This document shows positions 35,524 to 44,404 of a DNA stretch of 64,000 nucleotides, piece by piece. The notes under the pieces are model-generated. The model saw only the letters and a list, made by a program, of their open reading frames with translations, did not search any database and was not told the origin of the DNA. The position numbers and the translations under genes are program-made. Source of the stretch: an uncultured Alphaproteobacteria bacterium (GTDB lineage Bacteria; Pseudomonadota; Alphaproteobacteria; Rs-D84). Location of the stretch: assembly GCA_944392565.1 (NCBI GenBank), contig CALXWX010000002.1, forward strand, positions 1 to 64,000, read 5' to 3'. Every line of letters starts with the position of its first letter. Positions within the stretch are counted from its first letter, which is position 1.

Positions 35524-35736
35524 TTAAATAGATTTGTTTTTATACACCGCAGTCAGTTGCGTAATTTTGCGGTGAAGGCGACGTAATAGGATTCTGTCGC
35601 GACAGGGCAAGTAGCCACCATTACGGCGTCTGATACGATGCTCCATTTTATTCAAAATACGACAAGCACAATAATAAAGCATACTGCAGGTAGAAACTTT
35701 GTTTGGCTTGATATTTTCATAGGATTTATACTTCAT
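35524..35736 (-). CDS. Small basic hypothetical protein
   Basis: 70 residues, strongly basic (RIRRRNGGYLPCRDRILLRRLHRK). An AAAGGTG site precedes the ATG, and box 3 sits 26 nt upstream, which supports it as a real gene. Charge suggests nucleic-acid binding, for example a recombination directionality or regulatory factor, but no motif proves it. Confidence 0.5.
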   Translation of the reverse strand: MKYKSYENIKPNKVSTCSMLYYCACRILNKMEHRIRRRNGGYLPCRDRILLRRLHRKITQLTAVYKNKSI

Positions 35737-35761
35737 GCGACACCTTTTTAATCAGTTGCCG

Positions 35762-35792
35762 CATTTACGCTTACTATTGTCTTAAAGTCAAG
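35762..35792 (-). promoter_or_regulatory. Element promoter box 3
   Basis: Minus strand TTGACTTT, 11-12 nt, AAGC-GTAAATG. Related to boxes 1 and 2 in the TTGACTTT and AAGC parts but not in the dyad. Confidence 0.45.
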
Positions 35793-35915
35793 TTAGTATA
35801 TAGGCGCACATTTTCTTAGTAACTAAAAGCAAATAAAAACAAATATAAGTAAAAAATTACTACTGGATTTAGGTTTTGTGATTTTGTAATATCAAATTGT
35901 AAAGGAAAGGAAAAA

Positions 35916-36848
35916 GTGGCGCCACTACCGGTAAAATTAGCTGATTATATTGAGTGCAAACCTGTATTAAAATGGGCAGGTGGCAAGGGGCAACTATTAG
36001 ATAAAATCGAGGAAAAACTGCCATTAAAATTGAAAATGGGTGGGATAAAAAGATACATAGAGCCCTTTGTTGGTGGTGGGGCTGTGTTCTTTGATATTTA
36101 TAATAACTACAAAATACAAGAAGCCTTATTGTTTGATATCAATCCTGAGTTGGTTATTCTGTATAATGTTATCAAACATGATGTTGAAAAATTGATAGTT
36201 GAACTGACAAAAATAAGTACAGAGTACAATCATACAGAAGATAAAAAAGAATATTATTATTCAAGACGTGATGAATATAACGGCATGGACAAAACCGTCG
36301 ATGCAAATATTTATAATCAGCGGTTTATCAGACGTGCAGCGTTGACAATATTTTTAAACAGAACATGTTTTAACGGATTGTTTCGTGTTAATTCAAAAAA
36401 TATGTTTAATGTTCCGATGGGTAAGTACGCCAACCCAAGAATATTGGATTCAGAAAATTTGCGCAATGTATCAGACGCTTTACAGATTGCGACTATTATC
36501 CAAACAGATTTTAGTTCTGTTCAAGAGTATGTAAATAAAGACACATTTATCTATTACGATCCTCCATATCGCCCGATTAGAAAAACATCTTCGTTTAATT
36601 CTTATGCTGTTGGGGATTTTAATGATGATGAGCAAATTCGCCTTAAGAACGTTTTTGAAACGTGTGATAAAGCAGGTGCTTTACAAATGTTAAGTAATTC
36701 AGACCCAACAAATTATGTAAATGACACATTTTTTGATGATTTATACCAAGGCTATAATATAAATAGAATACTTGCAAAACGTCTTATAAATGCAAATGCA
36801 GATGGTCGTAGTGCTATTCGTGAGTTATTGATAACTAATTATGACTAA
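35916..36848 (+). CDS. dpnM: DpnM-like adenine methyltransferase (D12 class)
   Basis: N6-adenine methyltransferase expected to modify GATC. The 310 residues have the SAM motif LKWAGGKGQLLDKIE, the PFVGGGAVFFD segment and the catalytic DPPY (YYDPPYRPI). Starts at GTG 35916 after AAGGAAAGG. First gene of a three-gene operon with DpnA- and DpnII-like genes, overlapping the next by 8 nt. GATC specificity is inferred from the operon. Confidence 0.9.
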   Translation: MAPLPVKLADYIECKPVLKWAGGKGQLLDKIEEKLPLKLKMGGIKRYIEPFVGGGAVFFDIYNNYKIQEALLFDINPELVILYNVIKHDVEKLIVELTKISTEYNHTEDKKEYYYSRRDEYNGMDKTVDANIYNQRFIRRAALTIFLNRTCFNGLFRVNSKNMFNVPMGKYANPRILDSENLRNVSDALQIATIIQTDFSSVQEYVNKDTFIYYDPPYRPIRKTSSFNSYAVGDFNDDEQIRLKNVFETCDKAGALQMLSNSDPTNYVNDTFFDDLYQGYNINRILAKRLINANADGRSAIRELLITNYD

Positions 36849-37626
36849 TAAACCCTTCCGTCTTTATTGTGAAAATTGCTTAACGTGTCTGGAACAGATT
36901 CCAGAAAATACCTTTGATATGATTTTTGCGGATCCGCCTTATATGTTATCAAATGGGGGTATAACGTGCCAAAATGGTCAAGTTGTATCAGTTAATAAAG
37001 GCAAGTGGGACGAGTCGCACGGACTGATGAATGATTTTGAGTTTCATAAAAAGTGGCTTTCTGCATGCCGGCGAGTGTTAAAACCAAATGGCACAATTTG
37101 GATAAGTGGTACATACCACAGTATATACTCATGTGGCTTTGCAATGCAGTTGTTGGGCTTTCATATATTAAATGATGTGGCGTGGTATAAACCAAATGCC
37201 AGTCCAAATATGTCTTGTAGATACTTTACTGCCAGCCATGAAACACTTATTTGGGCAAGGAAAAGTAAGAACGCGAAACATATATTTAATTACGATGCAA
37301 TGAAATGTGGTGCCTTTCCCAAAGATATTTTGAAAAAGCCGGATTGCCAGATGCGCAGTGTTTGGTCTATTCCAACGCCGTCAAAATCAGAAAAAACTTT
37401 TGGCAGGCATCCTACACAAAAGCCATTGGACTTATTGGAAAGAATTATTTTATGTTGTACAAATCCAGGCGATTTAATATTAGACCCATTTATGGGCAGT
37501 GGGACAACTGGGGTTGCGGCATTAAAGTATGACAGAAAATTTGTCGGCATAGATCAGGAAGCGCAATTTGTTGAATTGGCAGAAAAAAGGCTGTATGATA
37601 TCCTTGAAAAGAAAGGAATAAAATGA
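36841..37626 (+). CDS. dpnA: DpnA-like DNA methyltransferase
   Basis: Second methyltransferase of the DpnII system; DpnA can also act on single-stranded DNA. The 261 residues show catalytic DPPYML near the N-terminus (FADPPYMLSNGG) and the SAM motif DPFMGSGTTGVAAL near the C-terminus, plus GRHPTQKPLDLLERII. This order is typical of the class. It overlaps both neighbours, so the operon is translationally coupled. Confidence 0.9.
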   Translation: MTNKPFRLYCENCLTCLEQIPENTFDMIFADPPYMLSNGGITCQNGQVVSVNKGKWDESHGLMNDFEFHKKWLSACRRVLKPNGTIWISGTYHSIYSCGFAMQLLGFHILNDVAWYKPNASPNMSCRYFTASHETLIWARKSKNAKHIFNYDAMKCGAFPKDILKKPDCQMRSVWSIPTPSKSEKTFGRHPTQKPLDLLERIILCCTNPGDLILDPFMGSGTTGVAALKYDRKFVGIDQEAQFVELAEKRLYDILEKKGIK

Positions 37627-38519
37627 AGTATTCTAAAATTTTTGATGAACTTTTGGGTTGCAAGAACGAAGATGACGTTTTTAGTTATTTGATTTCAAGC
37701 CTAAAAGAAAGTATAAAATCTTGGGATTATTTTGTTAACTGGTCAAAAGTTATCAATAATTATCACGAAGCAGAGATTGCACTAAACTTATTGAATACTC
37801 TAATTGGTAAGGCGGATGTTGAAAAAGCAGCAAAAGATTTATTAAAGGAATATCCAAAAATTATAGGTGTTATACCGGCGCTTTTGGCTGATAGAGAAAA
37901 GAAAATCAAACTTGTTTCAGATATAAAAACTTTTGAACTTAAATGCTTTGACTTTTCAAAGCCTATGTCTGCAGAGGATGGTGTCCTATTTATGAAAGCA
38001 AGTGGCTTCCTTGATTTAGTATCTGACCGTACAATTAAATCTATACCAGATTATTTTCTTGGGGTAGAAGTTGGGCTTGATTCAAATGGGCGCAAGAACC
38101 GCAGTGGCACATCAATGGAAAACTTGATGGAATATTTTATAAAAGATATTTGTGAGCGTAATGGCTATGAATATATCGCACAAGCGACCGCAGATAAAAT
38201 TTATAAAAAATGGGGTAAAAATATTACTGTGAATAAATCATCCAAGCGTGTTGATTTTGCTATAAATACCCCTAATAAACTATATCTGATAGAAACAAAT
38301 TTCTATGGCGGTGGCGGATCAAAATTAAAATCAACCGCAGGCGAATATGCAGATATTTATCATCAGTGGACAAAAGACGGGCACCAGTTTATATGGATAA
38401 CGGATGGTTTAGGTTGGCAGAAAACTCAGCGACCGTTAAGCGATACTTTTGATACAACAGATTATATCCTTAACATCGACATGGTGCAAAAAGGCGTGTT
38501 GGAAAACCTGTTAAAATAA
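37623..38519 (+). CDS. dpnB: DpnII-type restriction endonuclease
   Basis: Type II endonuclease expected to cut unmodified GATC. The 298 residues contain the conserved GLDSNGRKNRSGTSME segment, NKSSKRVDFAINTPNKLYLIETNFYGGGG (PD-(D/E)XK core with D and ExN) and SKLKSTAGEY, as in DpnII. It starts 4 nt inside the end of dpnA. With the two methyltransferases it makes a complete restriction-modification operon. Confidence 0.9.
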   Translation: MKYSKIFDELLGCKNEDDVFSYLISSLKESIKSWDYFVNWSKVINNYHEAEIALNLLNTLIGKADVEKAAKDLLKEYPKIIGVIPALLADREKKIKLVSDIKTFELKCFDFSKPMSAEDGVLFMKASGFLDLVSDRTIKSIPDYFLGVEVGLDSNGRKNRSGTSMENLMEYFIKDICERNGYEYIAQATADKIYKKWGKNITVNKSSKRVDFAINTPNKLYLIETNFYGGGGSKLKSTAGEYADIYHQWTKDGHQFIWITDGLGWQKTQRPLSDTFDTTDYILNIDMVQKGVLENLLK

Positions 38520-38574
38520 ACGAAGAGAATCCAATGGTAGAAATTCATAAAAAATCAATACTTCTTGTAATTAG

Positions 38575-38603
38575 TTGATAATTGGTACGATTTGTATTAT
38601 ATA
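38575..38603 (+). promoter_or_regulatory. Promoter of repeat-protein gene
   Basis: TTGATA (38575-38580), 17 nt, TATATA (38598-38603), 7 nt before ATG 38611; no Shine-Dalgarno. Confidence 0.65.
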
Positions 38604-38610
38604 TAACAGT

Positions 38611-39048
38611 ATGAAAAAACTAAGTTTTTTATTTGCTATGCTTTGGCTGCCAATGTCATGCTTGGCGGGTGTCAGCTGTAATACTATTGGTGATACTGTT
38701 TACTGTTCTGGACGCGATTCTGATGGGAACTATGTCAGTACTACAACAAATAAAATTGGCAATACGACGTATACCACTGGTCGTATTGGTGATGAAAGGG
38801 TAAATACTAGCTCTAATAGAATAGGCGGAACGGTTTATACCAGCGGCTCTATTGGTGATAGGCGTGTAAACGTCAGTGAAAACAGAATTGGAAATACTGT
38901 TTATCATTCGGGCAGTTTTGGTGACAGCCGTGTTAATACAACTACGAATAGAATAGGAACGACAACATATACAACTGGAAGTATTGGTAATCGCCGTGTA
39001 TCATCCAGCAAAAATAAAATCGGTGGCACAACTTATTATAACTTTTAA
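38611..39048 (+). CDS. Secreted 22-residue repeat protein
   Basis: 145 residues. The signal peptide MKKLSFLFAMLWLPMSCLA is followed by about five 22-residue repeats of the form N(R/K)IG.T.Y..G..GD.RV..., the last one partial. The regular Gly, Tyr and Val spacing suggests a beta-solenoid or beta-hairpin stack. Two Cys lie in the first repeat. No family recognised. It starts without a leader and is convergent with the nuclease gene, with only 3 nt between them. Confidence 0.7.
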   Translation: MKKLSFLFAMLWLPMSCLAGVSCNTIGDTVYCSGRDSDGNYVSTTTNKIGNTTYTTGRIGDERVNTSSNRIGGTVYTSGSIGDRRVNVSENRIGNTVYHSGSFGDSRVNTTTNRIGTTTYTTGSIGNRRVSSSKNKIGGTTYYNF

Positions 39049-39051
39049 GTT

Positions 39052-40203
39052 TTATACAATTTCCTTAAACTTAGAAAGTGCTGATATAAATTCTGTGCGT
39101 TTGGTATTTATAACCGAGAAATCCAAACGGTAGAACTTGTTCATAACTTTGTATGGATTTTGACCTTTTATTAAAAAGTCTTTCAGGCTTTCTAATAAAT
39201 ATGACAGGGCAGGTTTTGCCTTTGGGCCTTTTAATGTTGCCTGCAATTTTGATGGTGTAAACCATATACTGTCTGTTGATATTTGAAATAAAGACACTAC
39301 GCCTGGAATGCCGATAGAAACCTGTTTTGTCGCAGTTTTTGTGCTGAAGCCTGCCGAATGCAATGCGTCAAAAAATGCAGATAACATATCTGGGGTAATC
39401 TGTGTGTTCTTGTTTGTAAAGTCTGAAATAAAGTCTTCCATAGAGATTTGAAAGTACTTGTATTCTGATTCTGTGGCTTGCTGTTGCTTTGTTTCAGTCG
39501 CGATAATTTTTGAATCTTTCAGAGTAATTACTGTCCGTTCTAGTATATTAGTGGAAGTTGTTAAACGTGGAACAACCAAGAATTTGTCTGCCATTTTATA
39601 GGTTGTAAGTTCGCAAAGAGCCAATCTGTGATGCATATCTATTGGGCTGTTGATAAATTCTGCTATTTTATCTGCACTTGGTCTGATTGCGTCACCGACA
39701 ATCATCATAAGAAAGTCGGCTTGGCGGATAGATTCATTTACTTTTTCAATAAAGTTTTCTTTACTGGTGATCTCTGGGTACTTACGTTTAATGTCTGAGT
39801 ATAAATCTTTCCCTTTGTAAATTGACTCTAACTTGTCCCAATTCCACTGTTTTGTGTCGTGCAGGCTTACTGCATAATCCAAAACTTGTCCAATTACTTG
39901 GCGACTGGATTCTGGGTTGCGGTATAGTTTAGTTTCAACAATTACTAAATTACCATTTGTTGATACGTACAGAAGATCAATATGACCTTTGCCTGTTTTG
40001 GAGGATTCCGTGGCGACTTCACTGGCAATATAAAAAAGTTGCGAATATTTAGAATCTATTTCTGCCGTTGGTAGTATATCTGGGCAGGTCGGCAGCAATT
40101 TTTGTAGCCAAGCCTCGTTAGGCATTTTGACCAGTTCTGGTGAAACGGTTTTACCAGATTTATCTACGATAATCGGTCTTTGTACAATTCTTGCTGTGGA
40201 CAT
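39052..40203 (-). CDS. PD-(D/E)XK-type nuclease domain protein
   Basis: 383 residues; specific family not recognised. An N-terminal module holds a PD-(D/E)XK-like core, GHIDLLYVSTNGNLVIVETKL, with Asp and the Glu-Thr-Lys triad, then QVIGQVLDYA as in restriction-like nucleases. The C-terminal half is helical with no catalytic motif. The start at 40203 follows GGAGGAG. Its place beside a restriction system suggests defence or a phage nuclease; catalysis is inferred. Confidence 0.7.
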   Translation of the reverse strand: MSTARIVQRPIIVDKSGKTVSPELVKMPNEAWLQKLLPTCPDILPTAEIDSKYSQLFYIASEVATESSKTGKGHIDLLYVSTNGNLVIVETKLYRNPESSRQVIGQVLDYAVSLHDTKQWNWDKLESIYKGKDLYSDIKRKYPEITSKENFIEKVNESIRQADFLMMIVGDAIRPSADKIAEFINSPIDMHHRLALCELTTYKMADKFLVVPRLTTSTNILERTVITLKDSKIIATETKQQQATESEYKYFQISMEDFISDFTNKNTQITPDMLSAFFDALHSAGFSTKTATKQVSIGIPGVVSLFQISTDSIWFTPSKLQATLKGPKAKPALSYLLESLKDFLIKGQNPYKVMNKFYRLDFSVINTKRTEFISALSKFKEIV

Positions 40204-40228
40204 TTTCTCCTCCGCTGGGTTATAAAAT

Positions 40229-40391
40229 AACCACCAAAAAATCTGGTGGTTGGAGGTTAGTAACAATTTACGAGAATTGTGTTGCTTATTCAGTATATTC
40301 ACAACCCTCCAACCAAAAGGTTGGATGGTTTTATGTCGCTTCGGACACTCGTAAACGGGTTACTACACCCCAATATCAGAACTCCTGATAT
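40229..40391 (+). ncRNA. Pseudoknotted RNA element, copy 2
   Basis: Repeat of the element at 15401-15546. Helices: AACCACCA/TGGTGGTT (40229-40236, 40244-40251); A, GGTTGGAGG/CCTCCAACC (40248-40256, 40306-40314); B, TAGTAAC/GTTACTA (40258-40264, 40359-40365); C, TTTACGAG/CTCGTAAA (40267-40274, 40348-40355); E, ATATCAG/CTGATAT (40373-40379, 40385-40391). Core GTTGCTTATTCA.TATATTC and ACACCCC (40365-40371) are conserved. An extra GGTTGG (40319-40324) could compete for the CCAACC strand of A. It lies between the nuclease gene and terL. Confidence 0.75.
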
Positions 40392-40428
40392 CTCTTTCAG
40401 TTTATCACGGATGTGTGTTTTTATCAAC

Positions 40429-41877
40429 TTATAAAACGAACACTTGTGGGGCAGGTTTTGTCGCAATTGGTGCCGCAACGTGAAGACACTGTGAAAAAGC
40501 ATCGCACTGGTCTTTGAATGTCGTGTTCGGGAAAGTAAACAATTCACTGGAAAAATCCTGCCACCAATTTGGTGCAACAGACGGAAATAATATTAGCCCA
40601 TTTTCAATATAACTTGATACGCTTTCCAGGCGTGTTATTTTATCTGTGTCTGGTTTGACTAGTGTTACTTTCATATCTCTGTGTTCATACTGTAATTGCT
40701 GTGCCAAAGACGGGCCCGATGATGCATCTTCTATTAGTGTAGTGATAAGCGCTGATGGGTATTTATTTTTGTATTCTTCGTGCAGTTCGGAAATTTTTCT
40801 GCAAAGGGCTGGAAATTCCAATCGTTCACGATAAATTTGCAATAAATATAATTTTTGATTTTTAATACCTATAACGCTACATGCTGAAAAAGCATTATTT
40901 GCACTGACTTTGCTGGCAGTGTCCCAAGATAAAAATATTCTGTCCATCTTGTCAGGTAATTCGTTGTAGTAGTGTATCCAATCCTTATGAATAAGGTTGC
41001 CGACCAATGGGGCGGGGCGTTGTTGGTATTGACAGGCAAACGCTAGTTCGCCCATAGTCTTGCGAAGTTCCAGAATTTCTTGCTCACCATCACGGTCGGG
41101 ATGTAATAAATCGCCTGGTGCACGAGTTATGCATAAAGTTTTATTTGAAAAAGGGCGTTTAATTTCCCAATGTTCGTCTTCTTCGGCAACTACTGGCAGG
41201 CGCAAAAGCTTAAAGCCCATATCCGAATTTAATAAAAAGCCCGTCATATCGTTTTCGTGCAGTCTTTGCATTATCAGCAATATACAACCAAGCTTTTTAT
41301 CATTCAGACGTGAACAAAGTGTGGTCTGAAACCACTGGTTTACTTTTTCACGAATTATGTCGGATGCGGCATCCGTTGGCTTTATTGGGTCGTCTATGAC
41401 TATAAAATCTGCCCCACGCCCTGTAAGCACTCCCCCAACAGAGGTTGAAAGTCTGCCACCGTTTTTTGTGGTTTCAAAATCTGCAACAGAACGTCTGGAT
41501 TTACTGATACGTGTGCCAGGGAACATATCTTTATACCAATCGGCTTCCATTACATTTCTGCAATCATTTGCGAACTTTAAGGACAAGTCATCAGAATAAC
41601 TGACGCATATAACTGTTGCCTTTGGGTTGTGCCCCAGAATAAAAGCGGGCAGGGCAACGGAACAGATAATGGACTTCATATATCTTGGGGGAATATTTAT
41701 TATCATCCGTCTGTTGTTGCCTGCCAACATATCTGATATTTCGGAACATATTAACTTTATGTGCCAATTATCAAGATATGTTGCGTTCGGCGATACTGTC
41801 TCAAAGACTTTCTGCACAAAGGCGTGAAAGTCTGTTCGTAAGATTGCGTTTAAGACTTTAATTGTTGGCGTTTTCAT
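40429..41877 (-). CDS. terL: Phage terminase large subunit
   Basis: DNA-packaging motor with ATPase and nuclease domains. The 482 residues show a P-loop-like IINIPPRYMKS, Walker B FIVIDDP, the LLIMQRLHENDMTGFLL coupling stretch, and nuclease acidic residues in FLSWDTASK and LIEDASSGPSLAQQL. Full length for the family. It starts inside the DUF5681 gene (20-nt overlap). No other packaging or capsid gene is in the window. Confidence 0.93.
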   Translation of the reverse strand: MKTPTIKVLNAILRTDFHAFVQKVFETVSPNATYLDNWHIKLICSEISDMLAGNNRRMIINIPPRYMKSIICSVALPAFILGHNPKATVICVSYSDDLSLKFANDCRNVMEADWYKDMFPGTRISKSRRSVADFETTKNGGRLSTSVGGVLTGRGADFIVIDDPIKPTDAASDIIREKVNQWFQTTLCSRLNDKKLGCILLIMQRLHENDMTGFLLNSDMGFKLLRLPVVAEEDEHWEIKRPFSNKTLCITRAPGDLLHPDRDGEQEILELRKTMGELAFACQYQQRPAPLVGNLIHKDWIHYYNELPDKMDRIFLSWDTASKVSANNAFSACSVIGIKNQKLYLLQIYRERLEFPALCRKISELHEEYKNKYPSALITTLIEDASSGPSLAQQLQYEHRDMKVTLVKPDTDKITRLESVSSYIENGLILFPSVAPNWWQDFSSELFTFPNTTFKDQCDAFSQCLHVAAPIATKPAPQVFVL

Positions 41878-42235
41878 CCAAGAAATCTTTTAATATTTCC
41901 ATATCCGTTTTACTAAATGCACGGGTTGTTCTTTCGGCGTCTGCATTGTAAAGCGCTTCCATTTTGGGTAACAGGGTTTGAATTGCCTTGTTGTCACCTT
42001 GGGCTGCTTTGTTGGTTAGTTGCAGTAAAATAGCGTCGCTTTTTGTAGCTTCTACGGTTTCACCTGCGTTGGTAATTGAAATTTTACCGTCCAGAAAATA
42101 CTTTAATTTGGTGTTAAAGTTTTTGTGACCCTTTGGACGACCTTTGCGATTGCCAGAGACGCCTTTTTTGAAGCGCGTTTCAATGGGTGGGTTTTGATAG
42201 CCGACTTTGTAGTTTTTATTGTTGTTGAATTCCAT
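41858..42235 (-). CDS. DUF5681 protein (possible small terminase)
   Basis: 125 residues. Family signature YQNPPIETRFKKGVSGNRKGRPKG at the N-terminus, then a helical body. It lies between the ParB-methyltransferase and terL and overlaps both by 20 nt, the place usually held by a small terminase subunit, so that role is inferred from position. Confidence 0.75.
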   Translation of the reverse strand: MEFNNNKNYKVGYQNPPIETRFKKGVSGNRKGRPKGHKNFNTKLKYFLDGKISITNAGETVEATKSDAILLQLTNKAAQGDNKAIQTLLPKMEALYNADAERTTRAFSKTDMEILKDFLDENANN

Positions 42236-43526
42236 CTTTTTTCTCCTGTAATAATTCGTTATATGTTTTGCCGTTTGATATATTTACAGCATCTATTCCG
42301 AACAGGTTTTGAAATCTGCGAATAGTGGTGTCTATGTATTTGGGCTCCAGCTCTATACCCAGACAGGTACGCTCTATCTGTTCACAGGCGATAAGCGTGC
42401 TGCCCGAGCCCAGAAAGCTGTCTAATACAGTGTCGTGCAGGTTTGTGACGTCTAAAATTGCATCGCGTATCATTTCTACGGGCTTTACCGTCGGGTGCAT
42501 TTTCAGGTCATCTCTGTGCACACCAAAAGAATTTACACCAGCATAATTCCAGACGTTTGTTCGGTACCTGCCGTACTTGCCCAGTTGAACATTGTTGACG
42601 TTTGGTGCGTCGCCATTTTTATATACAAAGCATAGTTCATGTTGACTGCGATAAAGACTGCCCATACCACCAGACGTCTTTACCCAAACGCACAGGTTTA
42701 TAAAATCGCCAAATACGGAATCTAAGGCGGTCTTGATTTCTGTTATATGGCGCCAATCCATAAAGTTATATTGCATTGCGCCATCATTAGAATACTTTTG
42801 GCACAGGGTAAAGTTATCTGTTAAAAACTTGGTAAATTCTTCGGGTGACATTTCCCCAGATGCCATGGGAAATTCATCGTGGCGTATGTTTCCACAACCA
42901 CAAACATGTCCCGAAATCTTAACGTTGTAAGGCGGGTCTTGGATGACCATATCGGCGCGTTTGTCGGACAGTAGACGGGCGAAACTCTCTTCGTCCAGAC
43001 TGTTGGCGCATATGATTTTATGACGCCCCAGTTGCCATATGTCGCCAGGTTGCGTTATGATTTCGCATTCGGGAACAAATTCAATTTTATTCAGTTTTTT
43101 GTCTGGGGTTGGCGTTGTGTCTGTTATCAGGTTGTTGATTTCAATTTGCTCAAACCCTGTGATTGTTATGTCGTCCACATAAATCTGTTCCAGATCCGAT
43201 ATTTCCAGCACCAACAGTTCTTTGTTCCAGCCACCGTTTTCTGAAATTTTATTGTCTGCCAGGCGGTAAACACGCTTTTGCGTTTCGTCCAGGTGCGTTA
43301 AACGAATAACAGGTACAGTATCCATTTGCAACAGTTGTGCTGCCAGATATCTGCCGTGACCAGCAATTATTTCGTTGTTCTCATCTATCAGAATAGGGTT
43401 GTTAAAACCGAATTTTTTAATAGAATCTGCGATTTGATGCACCTGCTTTTGCGGGTGGTCTTTTGGGTTGTTTTGGTATGTTTTTAGTGAATTTAAGTCA
43501 ACATATGTAATTTTAATATCTGCCAT
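42216..43526 (-). CDS. ParB-like/DNA methyltransferase fusion
   Basis: 436 residues. An N-terminal ParB/sulfiredoxin-like domain (about 1-110, with IAGHGRYLAAQLL) is fused to a DNA methyltransferase of the N6-adenine/N4-cytosine class. The latter has catalytic DPPYNVKISGH near the middle and SAM motif DSFLGSGSTLIACEQ near the C-terminus. This fusion is common in prophages. The start follows GGAGGTCCAA. First gene of a three-gene block with DUF5681 and terL. Confidence 0.9.
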   Translation of the reverse strand: MADIKITYVDLNSLKTYQNNPKDHPQKQVHQIADSIKKFGFNNPILIDENNEIIAGHGRYLAAQLLQMDTVPVIRLTHLDETQKRVYRLADNKISENGGWNKELLVLEISDLEQIYVDDITITGFEQIEINNLITDTTPTPDKKLNKIEFVPECEIITQPGDIWQLGRHKIICANSLDEESFARLLSDKRADMVIQDPPYNVKISGHVCGCGNIRHDEFPMASGEMSPEEFTKFLTDNFTLCQKYSNDGAMQYNFMDWRHITEIKTALDSVFGDFINLCVWVKTSGGMGSLYRSQHELCFVYKNGDAPNVNNVQLGKYGRYRTNVWNYAGVNSFGVHRDDLKMHPTVKPVEMIRDAILDVTNLHDTVLDSFLGSGSTLIACEQIERTCLGIELEPKYIDTTIRRFQNLFGIDAVNISNGKTYNELLQEKKDGIQQQ

Positions 43527-43564
43527 TTGGACCTCCTTTTTTTGGAGTATGTAACAGAGGGGGC

Positions 43565-43595
43565 AAAAAAGTAGGCGTCTGCTAGCAGACGCCTA
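43565..43595 (-). terminator. Terminator after KAP operon
   Basis: Perfect 24-bp palindrome centred on GCTAGC (43572-43595), followed on the minus strand by six T. Its first bases include the stop codon of the 251-residue gene. Confidence 0.85.
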
Positions 43596-44348
43596 TTTCC
43601 AAATTTCAGAATTCTTTGGCGGAAGCCATTTTCTAACGGTTTCAGCAGGATTGTCTGTTTTAAGAATGTTCATAAGGCTATCTTGAAACGTAGCATATTT
43701 GTCAGAACTTAGTATTTCTGTGATAAGTTTACTATTGGTTATTGTGGGGCGTTTGGTTTTAATTTTTTTAGCGATTTTTATAAACTCTTTTTTCAACGCG
43801 GTTTCTGATTGGTGGGTTGTGTTGCCGGATTTTTTGCGCATTTCTTTTGCAATCATAAGCATAGATGCAGAATATTCTACAAATGCCGAGTTCCAGTTTT
43901 CAAAAACAGTTTGCTTTTCTGAGGCGTTCAACTTGGCGGCGGATTCAAATTTTGTTATATATCCAGCAACTTGATATAGCATAAGGCTTAATGCGTTTGC
44001 TGCGCCAATTGTCCACCACTCCCGACGTGATAACTTTTTGACTTTATCGTTTACTTTGAATATAAATTCACCATCTGGATTGTGCGGCAATTTGTCAAAG
44101 TTGTGCATTTGTTGTTTAAGATCAGCGATGTGTTTCGGCAAGGTTGCATTATTTGCGCGGACAAGTTGTTTGAAGTCTGCAATTGCATTTTTGGTTAAAG
44201 GCAGTATTTGGTTGTAAAACCTGTCAAAACTAAGCGGATACGGTGCCCGTTTTGCAACCTTAGAAACATTATACGTGTTAATTATTGCAATCCTGTTGGC
44301 AATAGTTTGTTCTTCTGTCCCCGCAATAAAATCCAAACACTTTTTCAT
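43593..44348 (-). CDS. Hypothetical protein downstream of KAP NTPase
   Basis: 251 residues, unrecognised, predicted largely helical and basic, with no membrane segment. Start at 44348 (MKKCLDFIAGTEEQT) follows AAAGGTTATGAT. The C-terminal part (KTKRPTITNSKLITEILSS) could form a helix-turn-helix-like fold. It follows the KAP gene by 56 nt and ends in a strong terminator, so it closes that operon and may be its partner or effector. Confidence 0.65.
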   Translation of the reverse strand: MKKCLDFIAGTEEQTIANRIAIINTYNVSKVAKRAPYPLSFDRFYNQILPLTKNAIADFKQLVRANNATLPKHIADLKQQMHNFDKLPHNPDGEFIFKVNDKVKKLSRREWWTIGAANALSLMLYQVAGYITKFESAAKLNASEKQTVFENWNSAFVEYSASMLMIAKEMRKKSGNTTHQSETALKKEFIKIAKKIKTKRPTITNSKLITEILSSDKYATFQDSLMNILKTDNPAETVRKWLPPKNSEIWK

Positions 44349-44404
44349 ATCATAACCTTTTGAAATTAAGGTAAAATGAAAACCGCGGTAAATCAAGTTA
44401 TATG

